Assembly (NCBI GenBank): GCA_002400885.1
Contig: NVRM01000006.1
Coordinates: forward strand, 1 to 51,167
DNA from: Flavobacteriaceae bacterium
GTDB lineage: Bacteria > Bacteroidota > Bacteroidia > Flavobacteriales > Flavobacteriaceae
Direction: 5' to 3'
DNA length: 51,167 nt
Shown here: positions 41,902 to 50,405 of the stretch, in pieces
Layout of the letters: each line of letters begins with the position of its first letter
Numbering within the stretch: position 1 is the first letter of the stretch
The notes under the pieces: model-generated
What the model was told of the DNA's origin: nothing
Database searches by the model: none
What the model saw: only the letters and a program-made list of their open reading frames with translations
Translations under genes and position numbers: made by a program

Positions 41902-43354
41902 TTTGTATCAAAATTTTAAGGGAATTCATAATATTGGCACTTTCTTTATCTAAAACCGCCATTGCTTCCAAAATTTCTTCTGGTTGTCGTAGCGGAGGCT
42001 CCTCTGGTGTATTTGGATTTGTAGGAGCAAGTTCGTAGGTACTTTTATCTACGTCACTCATACGTACTGTCCAAGAGTTTTCACTTTCAGCCTTGCTCTT
42101 TTGTAATGCTACAAAATCAGCCAAATCACGTTCATTCAAGGGCTTTGTTTTCCCCAAGTTTCTATCCAAATTTAACTGGTAAAACCATGTTTTTTTTGTT
42201 GGTTCTCCTTTGGTAAAAAACAGTACTACGGTTTTTACACCTGCACCTGTAAAGGTTCCTCCTGGTAAATCTAAGACCGTATGTAAATTACAGTTTTCTA
42301 ATAATTCTTTACGTATGGCAATAGAAGCATTGTCAGTATTGCTTAAAAAAGTATTTTTAATTACCACTCCTGCCTTACCTCCTGCTTTTAATATTTTTAT
42401 AAAATGCTGTAAAAACAAAGAAGCCGTTTCTCCTGTTTTAATTGGGAAATTCTCTTGTACTTCGGCACGTTCTTTTCCTCCAAATGGTGGGTTTGCCAAA
42501 ATTATATTGTAACGGTCTTTTTCCTGTATGTCGGCAATGTTTTCTGCCAAGGTATTTGTATGAATAATATTGGGTGCCTCTACACCGTGCAATATCATAT
42601 TCATAATCCCAATAATATAAGCTAGAGATTTTTTCTCTTTTCCGTAAAAAGTATTTTTTTGTAAGGTTTCAATGTCTTTAGTAGATAGTTTTTTGGTGTT
42701 TTTTAAATAGTCAAAAGCCTCTACTAAAAATCCTGCCGAACCCACAGCACCGTCATAAATGGTATCTCCAATTTTAGGAGCTACTACTTTTATAATGGTT
42801 TTAATCAGAGGACGTGGTGTATAGTATTCTCCTCCATTACGCCCAGCATTTCCCATATTTTTAATCTTGCCTTCGTACAGATGACTCATCTCTAGCTGTT
42901 CTGTATGGGTACGAAAGCGTAACTCGTCTATCAATGCCACTACTTCGCGCAGGTTATAACCAGATTGGATGCGGTTTTTTAGCTCGCCAAAAATTTCTCC
43001 TATCTTGTATTGTATGGTATCCGCAGAACTTGCCTTTTCTTTAAAGGTTTTTAAATAGGGGAACAATTCGTTGTTCACAAAATCCAATAAGTCGTCTCCT
43101 GTTTGGGCATTGTAGTCTATTTTTCCGTCGGCTAGTTTGGGAGCTGCCCAAGTTGTCCAACGGTATTTTTCTTCTATCAGTCGTGTGTATATTTCTCCTG
43201 ATAAGGTTGCTCCAGCCTCTTTGTCTTGTTCTAGATCCTCTAAATACTTTAAAAACAGCACCCAAGAGGTCTGCTCTACATAATCCAATTCACTTCCACA
43301 TCCTGCATCTTTATGCAAAATATCATCTATATTTTTAAAGCTTTGTTCAAACAT
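41894..43354 (-). CDS. hsdM: Type I restriction-modification methyltransferase subunit HsdM
   Basis: 486 residues from the ATG at 43354. A longer frame reaching 43432 adds a non-conserved N-terminus, whereas FKNIDDILHKDAGCGSEL is the normal family start. The N6-adenine motif NPPF (IILANPPFGGKE) and the SAM-binding block around YDGAVGSAGFLVEAFDYL are intact, with GRNGGEYYTPRPLIK in front. It methylates the recognition site chosen by HsdS to protect host DNA, and heads the leftward operon. Confidence 0.94.
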   Translation of the reverse strand: MFEQSFKNIDDILHKDAGCGSELDYVEQTSWVLFLKYLEDLEQDKEAGATLSGEIYTRLIEEKYRWTTWAAPKLADGKIDYNAQTGDDLLDFVNNELFPYLKTFKEKASSADTIQYKIGEIFGELKNRIQSGYNLREVVALIDELRFRTHTEQLEMSHLYEGKIKNMGNAGRNGGEYYTPRPLIKTIIKVVAPKIGDTIYDGAVGSAGFLVEAFDYLKNTKKLSTKDIETLQKNTFYGKEKKSLAYIIGIMNMILHGVEAPNIIHTNTLAENIADIQEKDRYNIILANPPFGGKERAEVQENFPIKTGETASLFLQHFIKILKAGGKAGVVIKNTFLSNTDNASIAIRKELLENCNLHTVLDLPGGTFTGAGVKTVVLFFTKGEPTKKTWFYQLNLDRNLGKTKPLNERDLADFVALQKSKAESENSWTVRMSDVDKSTYELAPTNPNTPEEPPLRQPEEILEAMAVLDKESANIMNSLKILIQND

Positions 43355-43597
43355 TTTATTTATTTTATTTATTTCGAGTAGTAATTTTAACACTCCAACA
43401 TCAGAGCTAAGACAATCGAGATCCAATCTCAATTTCAGTTAAGTAATTACAGCGTCAGTATAACAAACTGGCAGTATTTTGTCAGTTCAAAACTGAAAAA
43501 ATTACTGGTTAAAATTAAATATTTATTTCCCCACAGCAAAGGATTGAAAGATAAATATTATTGAAGTGTAATTAGGTTCTTTCGCGTCTGTTAGAAC

Positions 43598-43649
43598 GTT
43601 GGTTATTTTAAGGTTAAAAACCTTAGTTTTTAACCTTAAAATAACCAAC
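43598..43649. repeat. Perfect 23-bp inverted repeat with 6-nt loop
   Basis: 43598-43620 is exactly complementary to 43627-43649, loop CCTTAG; each arm begins GTTGGTTATTTTAAGG. It lies in the divergent hsdM-KAP gap, so it could be an operator, a cruciform, or a terminator guarding the two units. Confidence 0.85.
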
Positions 43650-43693
43650 TGAGTATCAATCTAAATATTTTCATATTATTAGTGTATTTACAA

Positions 43694-43789
43694 ATGCGAC
43701 AGAACAAAAAACTTTTGATAAAAAAACTAGATAATCTAGAAAAATACATGAAATTCGCAGAAGATAATTCAGATTATATAATCCATTAA
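43694..43789 (+). CDS. Possible 31-residue leader ORF upstream of the KAP gene
   Basis: ATG at 43694 gives MRQNKKLLIKKLDNLEKYMK then FAEDNSDYIIH and TAA at 43787-43789. It is basic-then-acidic and coiled-coil-like, 22 bp before the KAP NTPase start. No family recognised and no independent evidence for translation. It could be a leader peptide or chance. Confidence 0.25.
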   Translation: MRQNKKLLIKKLDNLEKYMKFAEDNSDYIIH

Positions 43790-43811
43790 AGATATACAAA
43801 ACACTAGTGCT

Positions 43812-46373
43812 ATGAATCAAAAAAGAAAAGATATGTTACTAAAACCCCTTGATTTTATTTTTTTAAAATTCAATTTCTTCATAGCTAGTATTTCTATCTT
43901 AATTTATCTTTTTCGCGAGAAATTAGAAAAACTAATTCAGATTCATTTTGTAAAAGATAGACTTGACAAAATTGAATCAAGTCATATACCCCTAACACTT
44001 GTATTTATAGCCATTGGCATTATTATTGTTTTTTTCTCAAGAAAATACATACGTAGATATTATTTCACACCAAGATTTAAAACCCTATTTTTTCTAGTTA
44101 CAGCTGGATACACCTATTATAGAACAGGAAAAGGAAGTTGGATTTTTTTAAAACTAGACACAAATAGCTTATTGAGTTCTGTAGCCTACTTTGATTTTAT
44201 CTATTTGTTTCTTCTTGGAATAATTATATCTATTATTATTCCTAGGATAAGTACTCCTTCAGAAAAAGAAGAAGTACTTATTTATGATAATCCACTTGAT
44301 AACCCAGATAATCAAGAATTATTTCCTTCAAGAGCAAGTGTTATCGAAGGCTTATCAGAATTGATAATTAATATCAATAGTCCTTCAGCCTATGCAGTTG
44401 CTATTCAATCTCCATGGGGAACAGGTAAATCATCCTTTTTAAACTTTTTAATTGCTAAATTAAAATTGAAGGATGAAAGAGCAATAGTTATTAATTTTTA
44501 TCCTTGGTATGCTAAATCTGAGAAAGAGATTATAACACATTTCTTAAGTACCCTTTCTGATAGTTTAAAAAACTATCATGGAAGCTTGAATTCAGAAATT
44601 AAAAATTACACAAATTTAATATTGGCTTTAGAAAAAAATCAAATCACTACCCTAATTGAAAAAGGGATGAATTTCCTTTCAGAATCTAAGGATATTAATA
44701 GTCAATTTGAACAAATAAATAATTGTATATCAGATTTAAAACGTACGATTTATATCACTTTAGATGATGTAGATCGCCTTTTAGGTAAAGAAATTATCGA
44801 ATGTTTAAAAATAATTAGAAATTCAGCAAATTTTAAAAATGTTATTTTTATCGTTGCTTATGACAATGAATATGTTTTAAAAGAACTTAATCATCAGTTC
44901 AATAAGAAAGGTGAGTTAATAGGTGTGATTTATTCACGTGCTGAGCAATATTTAGAGAAGATTTTTCAATTAACTTATACATTACCCTCTATAGATAAGG
45001 ATGATATTTTAGATCATTTAAAGAAAACACTTAAGGCTAAAGGGATTCAAGATCCGAGTAAATTTTTAAAGCAAGAATTTTATGAAAAACCTCCAAATGT
45101 ACAAAACGTATTTGATTTTAATACAGAGGAGGCTAACAAGAGTATAGATATCACTGATTATATTGGTAATATTAGGGTCTCAAATAATATACTAAACTCT
45201 TTCCTTACAGCAAAAAAATTAATTGAAGATGAGACAGTTTTAGAAGAATTATTTTTGGTTAGTATTTTAAAAACACTATATCCAAAAGAAGCTCTGGAGC
45301 TGTATTTAAATTTAAATCACTATTTTACATTTAGGGAAAAACCTGAATTTAAAGACCTTAATGAATTTGAAAATAATATATTGAGATTCGCTAACAACTC
45401 TAAAGTTGAAAAGAAATTTGCTATTGTAGAATTAAATAAAAAAACTGATTTTATTAATTTGGTGTCAGCAATATTTTTTAGGCATAATCAGGTATTAAAA
45501 AGTGCTTCGTATAATGAAAATTATAAATTTTATTATAGAAATGCATTACCTAAATCTTATTTAACCCAAAAGGAATACAAAGCAGGTATTAGTTCTATAA
45601 CGGGTCTACTTACATTTATAAATGTACTCGACACTACTGATAAGACAAAATTAGAAGACTTAAGTTATAAACTTTCAAAAGACGATGCCACTACAAAAGA
45701 AAAAGCTATAATCATCATAGCAGGATTAATATACCTGCAGGATAATTTAAAAAACAGAAATTTCTTTCAGGTAATAAATAAGATTCTTAAAAAACATAAA
45801 GATAAATCAATTGAAATATTAGAAGAAGTAATTAGCAATTATCCTACAAAAAATAGATTTGCCCTAAGTAATTTAATCTTTGAAATTAAATATTCATATA
45901 TCAAGAAACTTAAGAATCAAGACCTCCCTTTAATTATTGACATCGTGAACGGGTTAGATAAATTTAATTCACTATCGATTAGATTATTAAACAAAAGAAT
46001 TAAAGAGTCAAAGTTTGACATAGACATCTATAATTATTATTACTCATGCTCTAATTTAATAAATGAAAGTAACAATCATGTCATTGACACTAATGCTAAT
46101 AAGGTTATGAAAGATTTTGTATCTAATGATGTGAATAAACTATCTTATATTAAATCTTTAATTATCCCTAAGTTTACCCCTGATGATGGTTCAACTAGAG
46201 TTTTCCGCCCATTTATTAATCAAACATTTAATGACTATAATGGTTTTGAGAAATTTTTAAATGACACAATTAAAGAATTCGATGCTGATGAAGAATTAAA
46301 AACAATTCTTAAAAAATGGAAGATTTACAAAAGTAATGGATACGACAGATTTGATAAAACGAATATTCAATAA
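43812..46373 (+). CDS. Membrane-anchored KAP-family P-loop NTPase (putative defence protein)
   Basis: 853 residues. N-terminal hydrophobic segments at about 18-34, 60-76, 91-103 and 124-144 precede the NTPase, a KAP hallmark of membrane-inserted P-loop ATPases. Walker A is SPWGTGKSSFL at 200-210, followed by INFYPWYAKSEKE. Walker B is TIYITLDDVDRLLG at 313-326, then ECLKIIRNSANFKNVIFIVAYD. The remaining 500 residues are helical with no domain that I recognise. KAP ATPases occur in several predicted anti-phage loci, but the mechanism is not settled. Alone, divergent from hsdM, next to the right-end gene desert. Confidence 0.82.
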   Translation: MNQKRKDMLLKPLDFIFLKFNFFIASISILIYLFREKLEKLIQIHFVKDRLDKIESSHIPLTLVFIAIGIIIVFFSRKYIRRYYFTPRFKTLFFLVTAGYTYYRTGKGSWIFLKLDTNSLLSSVAYFDFIYLFLLGIIISIIIPRISTPSEKEEVLIYDNPLDNPDNQELFPSRASVIEGLSELIININSPSAYAVAIQSPWGTGKSSFLNFLIAKLKLKDERAIVINFYPWYAKSEKEIITHFLSTLSDSLKNYHGSLNSEIKNYTNLILALEKNQITTLIEKGMNFLSESKDINSQFEQINNCISDLKRTIYITLDDVDRLLGKEIIECLKIIRNSANFKNVIFIVAYDNEYVLKELNHQFNKKGELIGVIYSRAEQYLEKIFQLTYTLPSIDKDDILDHLKKTLKAKGIQDPSKFLKQEFYEKPPNVQNVFDFNTEEANKSIDITDYIGNIRVSNNILNSFLTAKKLIEDETVLEELFLVSILKTLYPKEALELYLNLNHYFTFREKPEFKDLNEFENNILRFANNSKVEKKFAIVELNKKTDFINLVSAIFFRHNQVLKSASYNENYKFYYRNALPKSYLTQKEYKAGISSITGLLTFINVLDTTDKTKLEDLSYKLSKDDATTKEKAIIIIAGLIYLQDNLKNRNFFQVINKILKKHKDKSIEILEEVISNYPTKNRFALSNLIFEIKYSYIKKLKNQDLPLIIDIVNGLDKFNSLSIRLLNKRIKESKFDIDIYNYYYSCSNLINESNNHVIDTNANKVMKDFVSNDVNKLSYIKSLIIPKFTPDDGSTRVFRPFINQTFNDYNGFEKFLNDTIKEFDADEELKTILKKWKIYKSNGYDRFDKTNIQ

Positions 46374-46853
46374 TATTCAGTTTAGAGCAAAAACAATTAA
46401 AAGCATATTTTATGAGAGGATTGGCTACTACAATTCTATTAGTCCCACCATAATGCATAACCGCCCATAACGGAGATTATGTATGCTTAGTCCGTATAAA
46501 AATACAACTATCACTCTAAAAAAGGATACCACAACTATCTTTGTTAATTCCTATTCCTTAAAGATAATAAATTGTTCTACCATATTTTCTTATTTACTTT
46601 TACAATCACCTAGTAATCAAAATACAAAAGGTTGTAATTGTGATTTTTTACCATTTTAGGGAAGGAGCCGAATTTGAAAGGATAAATATTTATATTGTAG
46701 ATTTCATTTATATCATCTTCTGTGTTTTTCTCATTTTAAACTGTTCCTTATCATCTTCTTTTATAATTGACAGATTAACTAATGAATTCCTTAACAATTT
46801 AGTCAAAAACGCACTTACTTATACTATTTAACATACACTAGGTAATCAAAACA
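46374..46853. other. Gene-free stretch between KAP and integrase
   Basis: 480 bp. A 63-codon frame (46640-46831) has no conserved features and is not supported. A weak inverted repeat, GCATAA...TTATGTATGC, lies at about 46453-46484. Nothing else recognised. Confidence 0.55.
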
Positions 46854-48089
46854 CTAAAACTCCCCAAACACTCTCTGCACAGCATCTAATTTAGCATTAG
46901 TACTAACCTTGTGGTAGATATTAAAAGTTTTAATATCACTATGCCCACTTATTTCCATAATCGTTTTATCCGGCACCCCTTTGTTTCTCATAATTGTTAT
47001 AAAAGACCTTCTTGCCGTATGCGTTGAAACTCGTTCATAAAATTTCTGAACAAAAACTTTCTGCTCTACCCCTTTAGTTCTGGTAAATTGTACTTCTCTG
47101 TTAAATTGTGCCATTTTAAAAATTTCTTTTATGTAGTCATTTTGTTTTTGATCAGAAATTAACGGTAGTTCGAAATCATATTTTTCTAATATTTCCTTAG
47201 AAATACTAAACAGAGGAATCTCTCGGTCTGGCTTCGTAGAGTCCTTTAACTCTTTTAGCATAAAATAATTTTCAAAAACCACCCTCCTGTTAATTCGCTT
47301 CAATTCCCCAAACCTCAATCCCGTTAAACATTGAAAAATAAAAACATCCCTCACTTTTTGCAAACGAACTTCTTCTATCTCTAAACTATAAATTTGTTGC
47401 AACTCCTCAAAGGTCAAAATTTCTTCACGAGTAATCGCTAAAGGAGGTTTCTTAAAATCAACAAAATCTTTTTTGATGGTGTAGTTTTTTGATAAAGACC
47501 AATACATAAATGTTTTTACTAAACTTAAATTCCGCCTGAAAGTATTGGTATAATGGTCTTTAAACTCGTAGCAGAAATCCGTAAACTCAGTAAAGAAATT
47601 ATTATTAATTCTATTGAAGGTCAGCTTGTAATTGTATTCTTTTTCGAACTCCGTTAGTAAATTTCGTACATTCTTATACCGTTTAATCGTAGCAGGCTTC
47701 CACTCCTTCCTTTTTACCTTTTCATTTACATACAAATCATAGACCTCAAAAAACTTTACTTGATTTTTTATGGCATTACCAAATTTAGCATCAAAATGAT
47801 CTTTTAAGGCAGGCAAATCAAATACATGTCCATTTGCTGCACAATTTGCTTTAAGTTCGTAAAAAGACTTCTCATAATCAGCTATTCTAGTTGTAATTTC
47901 AACTCTATCTGGGGATAATCCTTTTCCATGTCGTTTAGGTTTGTTATTTTTGTAATCCCATTGATTTGGCAGTATAGATTTCCGAATAGAATATCTTAAT
48001 TGTTTCTTTTCTTTATTAAAATAACAGGTAAAAAAGATAAGCGTTGCAGTGGTACTTTTTGAATTTTTTAAAGAAAATGATACTTTCAT
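46854..48089 (-). CDS. int: Tyrosine integrase of the element
   Basis: 411 residues, the Bacteroidota arm-binding/SAM-like/catalytic layout. The N-terminal arm domain starts MKVSFSLKNSKSTTATLIFF, the core-binding SAM-like domain is about 110-205, and the catalytic domain has Arg259 (LTGLRFGEL), His357-x-x-Arg360 (STHTARRSF), His383 (ISGHSDIKTF) and the nucleophile Tyr392 (NIYHKV). All residues are present. The gene ends about 160 bp from attR and presumably catalyses insertion and excision at the ssrA 3' end. Confidence 0.93.
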   Translation of the reverse strand: MKVSFSLKNSKSTTATLIFFTCYFNKEKKQLRYSIRKSILPNQWDYKNNKPKRHGKGLSPDRVEITTRIADYEKSFYELKANCAANGHVFDLPALKDHFDAKFGNAIKNQVKFFEVYDLYVNEKVKRKEWKPATIKRYKNVRNLLTEFEKEYNYKLTFNRINNNFFTEFTDFCYEFKDHYTNTFRRNLSLVKTFMYWSLSKNYTIKKDFVDFKKPPLAITREEILTFEELQQIYSLEIEEVRLQKVRDVFIFQCLTGLRFGELKRINRRVVFENYFMLKELKDSTKPDREIPLFSISKEILEKYDFELPLISDQKQNDYIKEIFKMAQFNREVQFTRTKGVEQKVFVQKFYERVSTHTARRSFITIMRNKGVPDKTIMEISGHSDIKTFNIYHKVSTNAKLDAVQRVFGEF

Positions 48090-48110
48090 AATAAATTGAT
48101 TGTTTTTAAT

Positions 48111-48131
48111 AGGTGTTAAAATAGGTGTTAA
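48111..48131 (+). repeat. Putative integrase arm-binding site, right end
   Basis: The same double GGTGTTAA motif (spacer AATA) as 25101-25121, in the same orientation. It lies just upstream of the integrase start codon, so it may also autoregulate int. Confidence 0.6.
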
Positions 48132-48245
48132 AAATGTTCTACACTATACTATTCTAAAGACCTAACAAAGCCTAAAAAACACACGTAAAACACTCAATTA
48201 CACCAAGTTACAATCAATAATTGAATTACACAAACGAACACAAAG

Positions 48246-48274
48246 GATTCCCGGCGTCTCCACTAAACACCCTC
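48246..48274 (+). repeat. attR core repeat (orphan ssrA 3' end)
   Basis: 29 bp identical to attL except C48258 for T25051. The C would give a Watson-Crick G4-C69 pair in tmRNA, consistent with this being the ancestral host 3' end displaced by integration. Confidence 0.9.
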
Positions 48275-48308
48275 ACGAACTTAATGTTTGTGGGGTTTCT
48301 TTTTTTTA
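48270..48308 (+). terminator. Original ssrA terminator, now separated from the gene
   Basis: CCTCACGAAC (48271-48280) pairs with GTTTGTGGGG (48286-48295), two wobbles, followed by TTTCT and T8. Homologous in layout to the terminator at 25058-25101. Confidence 0.85.
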
Positions 48309-48682
48309 CAACAGCAAGTTTTACAGTTATGCTGTTTTTTAAACAAAGTCCTTTCCTATTTTTATCAGTCAAACAGAATCCTTAGGAAGTACTTATTTTA
48401 TGATTCGTAAAACCCTTCCTTTATCAATAGTATATTTCATAGCATCCATATACATATTTAACCCTTTATTTTGGCGTTCCCCAAGGGTCGGGCTATACGC
48501 TCATACGCTTCGGTTTTACATAGCACCTGCTACTCCGTAGCAAGTCCTATACAAAACCTGCAGGGTAACCGCTCCTATCCCTAACGCGAATCAAAAATGA
48601 GAATTTAGCTTGTTAAAGTTACCAACCTACTTTATAACCTGTAGATAAATTACCTAGATGGATACGTCCCGTCAGAAAAGCT
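48309..48682. other. Intergenic region carrying an interspersed repeat
   Basis: No gene. Contains the structured repeat at 48473-48588 (listed). Confidence 0.5.
48473..48588. repeat. Interspersed structured repeat (REP-like)
   Basis: Begins GGCGTTCCCCAAGGGTCGGG and ends CCCTAACGCG, so GCGTT and AACGC close a stem. The middle contains a hairpin (CTGCTAC-TCC-GTAGCA). I recognise this GGCGTT...CCCTAACGC frame as a kind of repeat scattered through Bacteroidota genomes; that is recollection, not a search. Confidence 0.5.
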
Positions 48683-49117
48683 TCAATCTATTAAAATATA
48701 ATCTTTGTCTTTAAAATGGCCTTTGTTTAAAGAAAATTTCCGCCAATACCGTTGCTTCAAATATATCTCCTCCCAAGAATACTTCAAAAAGACATGTTCT
48801 TCAATCAGAAAAATATTCAATTTTCCTTTTTTACAGTTTTTAAAAAATGAATTAATATCATAATCATATAAGTACGTATAACCATCAATAGAGTTTGCCT
48901 TAGCTTTGGCCCCTATAATAAATTCTTCTAACTCAGATTGGTTTTCTATCTTCCTATAATATTTTAAACAAGGAAATTTCTGAATACTATCAGTGCAACT
49001 TGTATAAACATAGAACGTTTTATTAGTTCTGTTAGTAATCTTTATTTTTGACATGTTTTTTGGAGGATCATAGATACAAGACACAAAAACAAATAATATT
49101 AACATTAATTTTCTCAT
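48683..49117 (-). CDS. Small putative lipoprotein
   Basis: 144 residues. A short hydrophobic N-terminus ends in VFVSC (lipobox-like), giving a 130-residue mature protein. It is rich in aromatic and charged residues (WEEIYLKQRYWRKFS) with four further cysteines. No family recognised. It is the last of four consecutive leftward lipoprotein-like genes. Confidence 0.6.
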   Translation of the reverse strand: MRKLMLILFVFVSCIYDPPKNMSKIKITNRTNKTFYVYTSCTDSIQKFPCLKYYRKIENQSELEEFIIGAKAKANSIDGYTYLYDYDINSFFKNCKKGKLNIFLIEEHVFLKYSWEEIYLKQRYWRKFSLNKGHFKDKDYILID

Positions 49118-49186
49118 AATAGGTCTATTTTAGTAGTGTGTATGGAGGGTGTGCTATTTTAAATTGACACTGTTTTTTTTACGCAC

Positions 49187-49750
49187 CTACCAATCTGGTT
49201 CCCATCCTTCTAAAAATCCCACAGGAATATCAGACTTCACATATACTTTTGTTCCTAGGTTCTGTTGTCCATACTTTCTCGACCTAACGAATAAAGTATC
49301 TCCTTTAACTGTTATTTTACTAGGTATGTTCCGAGCATTACATTCAGCAAAATGAACTCCTAACATATTTATAGCACCCTCCTTTAAATAATAATAACCC
49401 ATAAATGATTTCCTAGGGTCAAAATCACTTTTTTTGAATTGATAATTAGGAATTAACTCATTATATTCAGTAGTATTCACTAATGGAAAAGAGCTAACCT
49501 TACCACTAGGGTAAAACTTTAGAAAAGAACTTCCATTTTCTTTCAATACATTAATTTTCTTTCCTATATTTGTTAGTATATATTTTTCAACATAGAGGTG
49601 TTTTGTATCAACCCCATCGATACTTCCTTGCTTTAATAACACTTTTTTAGATATATCCTTCCGTGGAAAACCATAACTACTTTTTAATCCTCTATAACAA
49701 CAACTTTGTAATAAAGCCACTATTAATATACAACTGAATACTCTTACCAT
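49187..49750 (-). CDS. Putative lipoprotein, paralogue A
   Basis: 187 residues. Signal MVRVFSCILIVALLQSC with Cys17 as probable acylation site. Shared blocks with the gene at 49857 are FYPSGKVSSF, KEGAINMLGV and KGDTLFVRSR, and both end in Trp. Family unknown. The shared start and order point to tandem duplication with much divergence. It may be a surface or periplasmic protein. Confidence 0.65.
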   Translation of the reverse strand: MVRVFSCILIVALLQSCCYRGLKSSYGFPRKDISKKVLLKQGSIDGVDTKHLYVEKYILTNIGKKINVLKENGSSFLKFYPSGKVSSFPLVNTTEYNELIPNYQFKKSDFDPRKSFMGYYYLKEGAINMLGVHFAECNARNIPSKITVKGDTLFVRSRKYGQQNLGTKVYVKSDIPVGFLEGWEPDW

Positions 49751-49856
49751 AATGAAAATTTGTTTACTGTTTGATATTGAAAATAGGAATTTACGCCTCC
49801 ATTAACACCCTTTGGATTTGAACTAAATAATTCGCAGTAAATCAACTACCCATTAT

Positions 49857-50396
49857 TTACCAAGTACCATTGTATTCCATATTTCCCCCAGTTAACTTTT
49901 GTTTAAGATAAATATATAATGAATTATCAACAATATCTCTTACAAATAAGGAGTCTCCTTTTATTTCTATACTGTGTGTCTTTTTCCCGTACCTTAAATA
50001 CTCCGTCTTTGGAACAAACATCGTTATATAACTCCCCCCTTTTTTCATAAAGCTAACCCCTCTATAACCAGTAGTGGAAGGATTCAAATCCGGTAAATTT
50101 TTTATGCGAATTTTTAATATTTCGAAGCTACTCACGTTACCATTTTTATAAAAACGAAGTCCGCTTCTAGTTAAGTGTTCACCCTTATTATAATCCCATA
50201 AATAATTGTGGCCTACATAATACGAAACGATATAAACTGCATCAAAATCTACATTTAAAGGAGCTTTTTTTTCCTTCTTAAAATAGTTAGAATCAAGAGG
50301 TACTTTTGTAAATCCATCTTTTAGATAATAACTTTTTGGAGATATACAAGAAATAAGAAGTACCGATAGAATAATTATTTTGACAACTCTTACCAT
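49857..50396 (-). CDS. Putative lipoprotein, paralogue B
   Basis: 179 residues. Signal MVRVVKIIILSVLLISC with Cys17. Corresponding blocks to paralogue A are FYKNGNVSSF, KKGGSYITMFV and KGDSLFVRDI, ending in Trp. The sequences just before both start codons are also alike (AATAAAAATTT-type), supporting duplication. Function unknown. Lies 10 bp downstream of the next gene. Confidence 0.65.
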   Translation of the reverse strand: MVRVVKIIILSVLLISCISPKSYYLKDGFTKVPLDSNYFKKEKKAPLNVDFDAVYIVSYYVGHNYLWDYNKGEHLTRSGLRFYKNGNVSSFEILKIRIKNLPDLNPSTTGYRGVSFMKKGGSYITMFVPKTEYLRYGKKTHSIEIKGDSLFVRDIVDNSLYIYLKQKLTGGNMEYNGTW

Positions 50397-50405
50397 AATA
50401 AAAAT

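Larger units (their letters stand above)
43355..43811. other. Divergent gap between hsdM and the KAP NTPase gene
   Basis: About 450 bp that should contain the promoters of both divergent genes. It holds a perfect 23-bp inverted repeat and a 31-codon ORF (both listed). No CAAAnnTA or TAnnTTTG match is placed convincingly. Confidence 0.55.
25039..48274. mobile_element. Integrative and mobilizable element in ssrA (about 23.2 kb), carrying a defence island
   Basis: A 29-bp direct repeat (25039-25067 and 48246-48274, one mismatch) brackets the region. The left copy completes the tmRNA; the right copy is an orphan 3' end with the original terminator after it. The integrase gene ends are beside the right repeat, and a second pair of matching repeats (25101-25121, 48111-48131) lies just inside each end. 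Contents from left: HTH, VapE-type helicase, primase, MobC, relaxase, ParA, small RHH-like proteins, then HEPN/NB-ARC, type I restriction-modification with accessory nucleases, and a KAP NTPase. No conjugation (T4SS/Tra) genes, so transfer would need a helper. Confidence 0.92.

Noticed and set aside
43355-43432. N-terminal extension of HsdM to 43432
   Set aside because: The 26 extra residues are not part of the family start; MFEQSFKNIDD at 43354 is the normal HsdM beginning.
46640-46831. 63-codon plus-strand ORF
   Set aside because: No ribosome site, no neighbour or family support; hydrophobic low-complexity translation.
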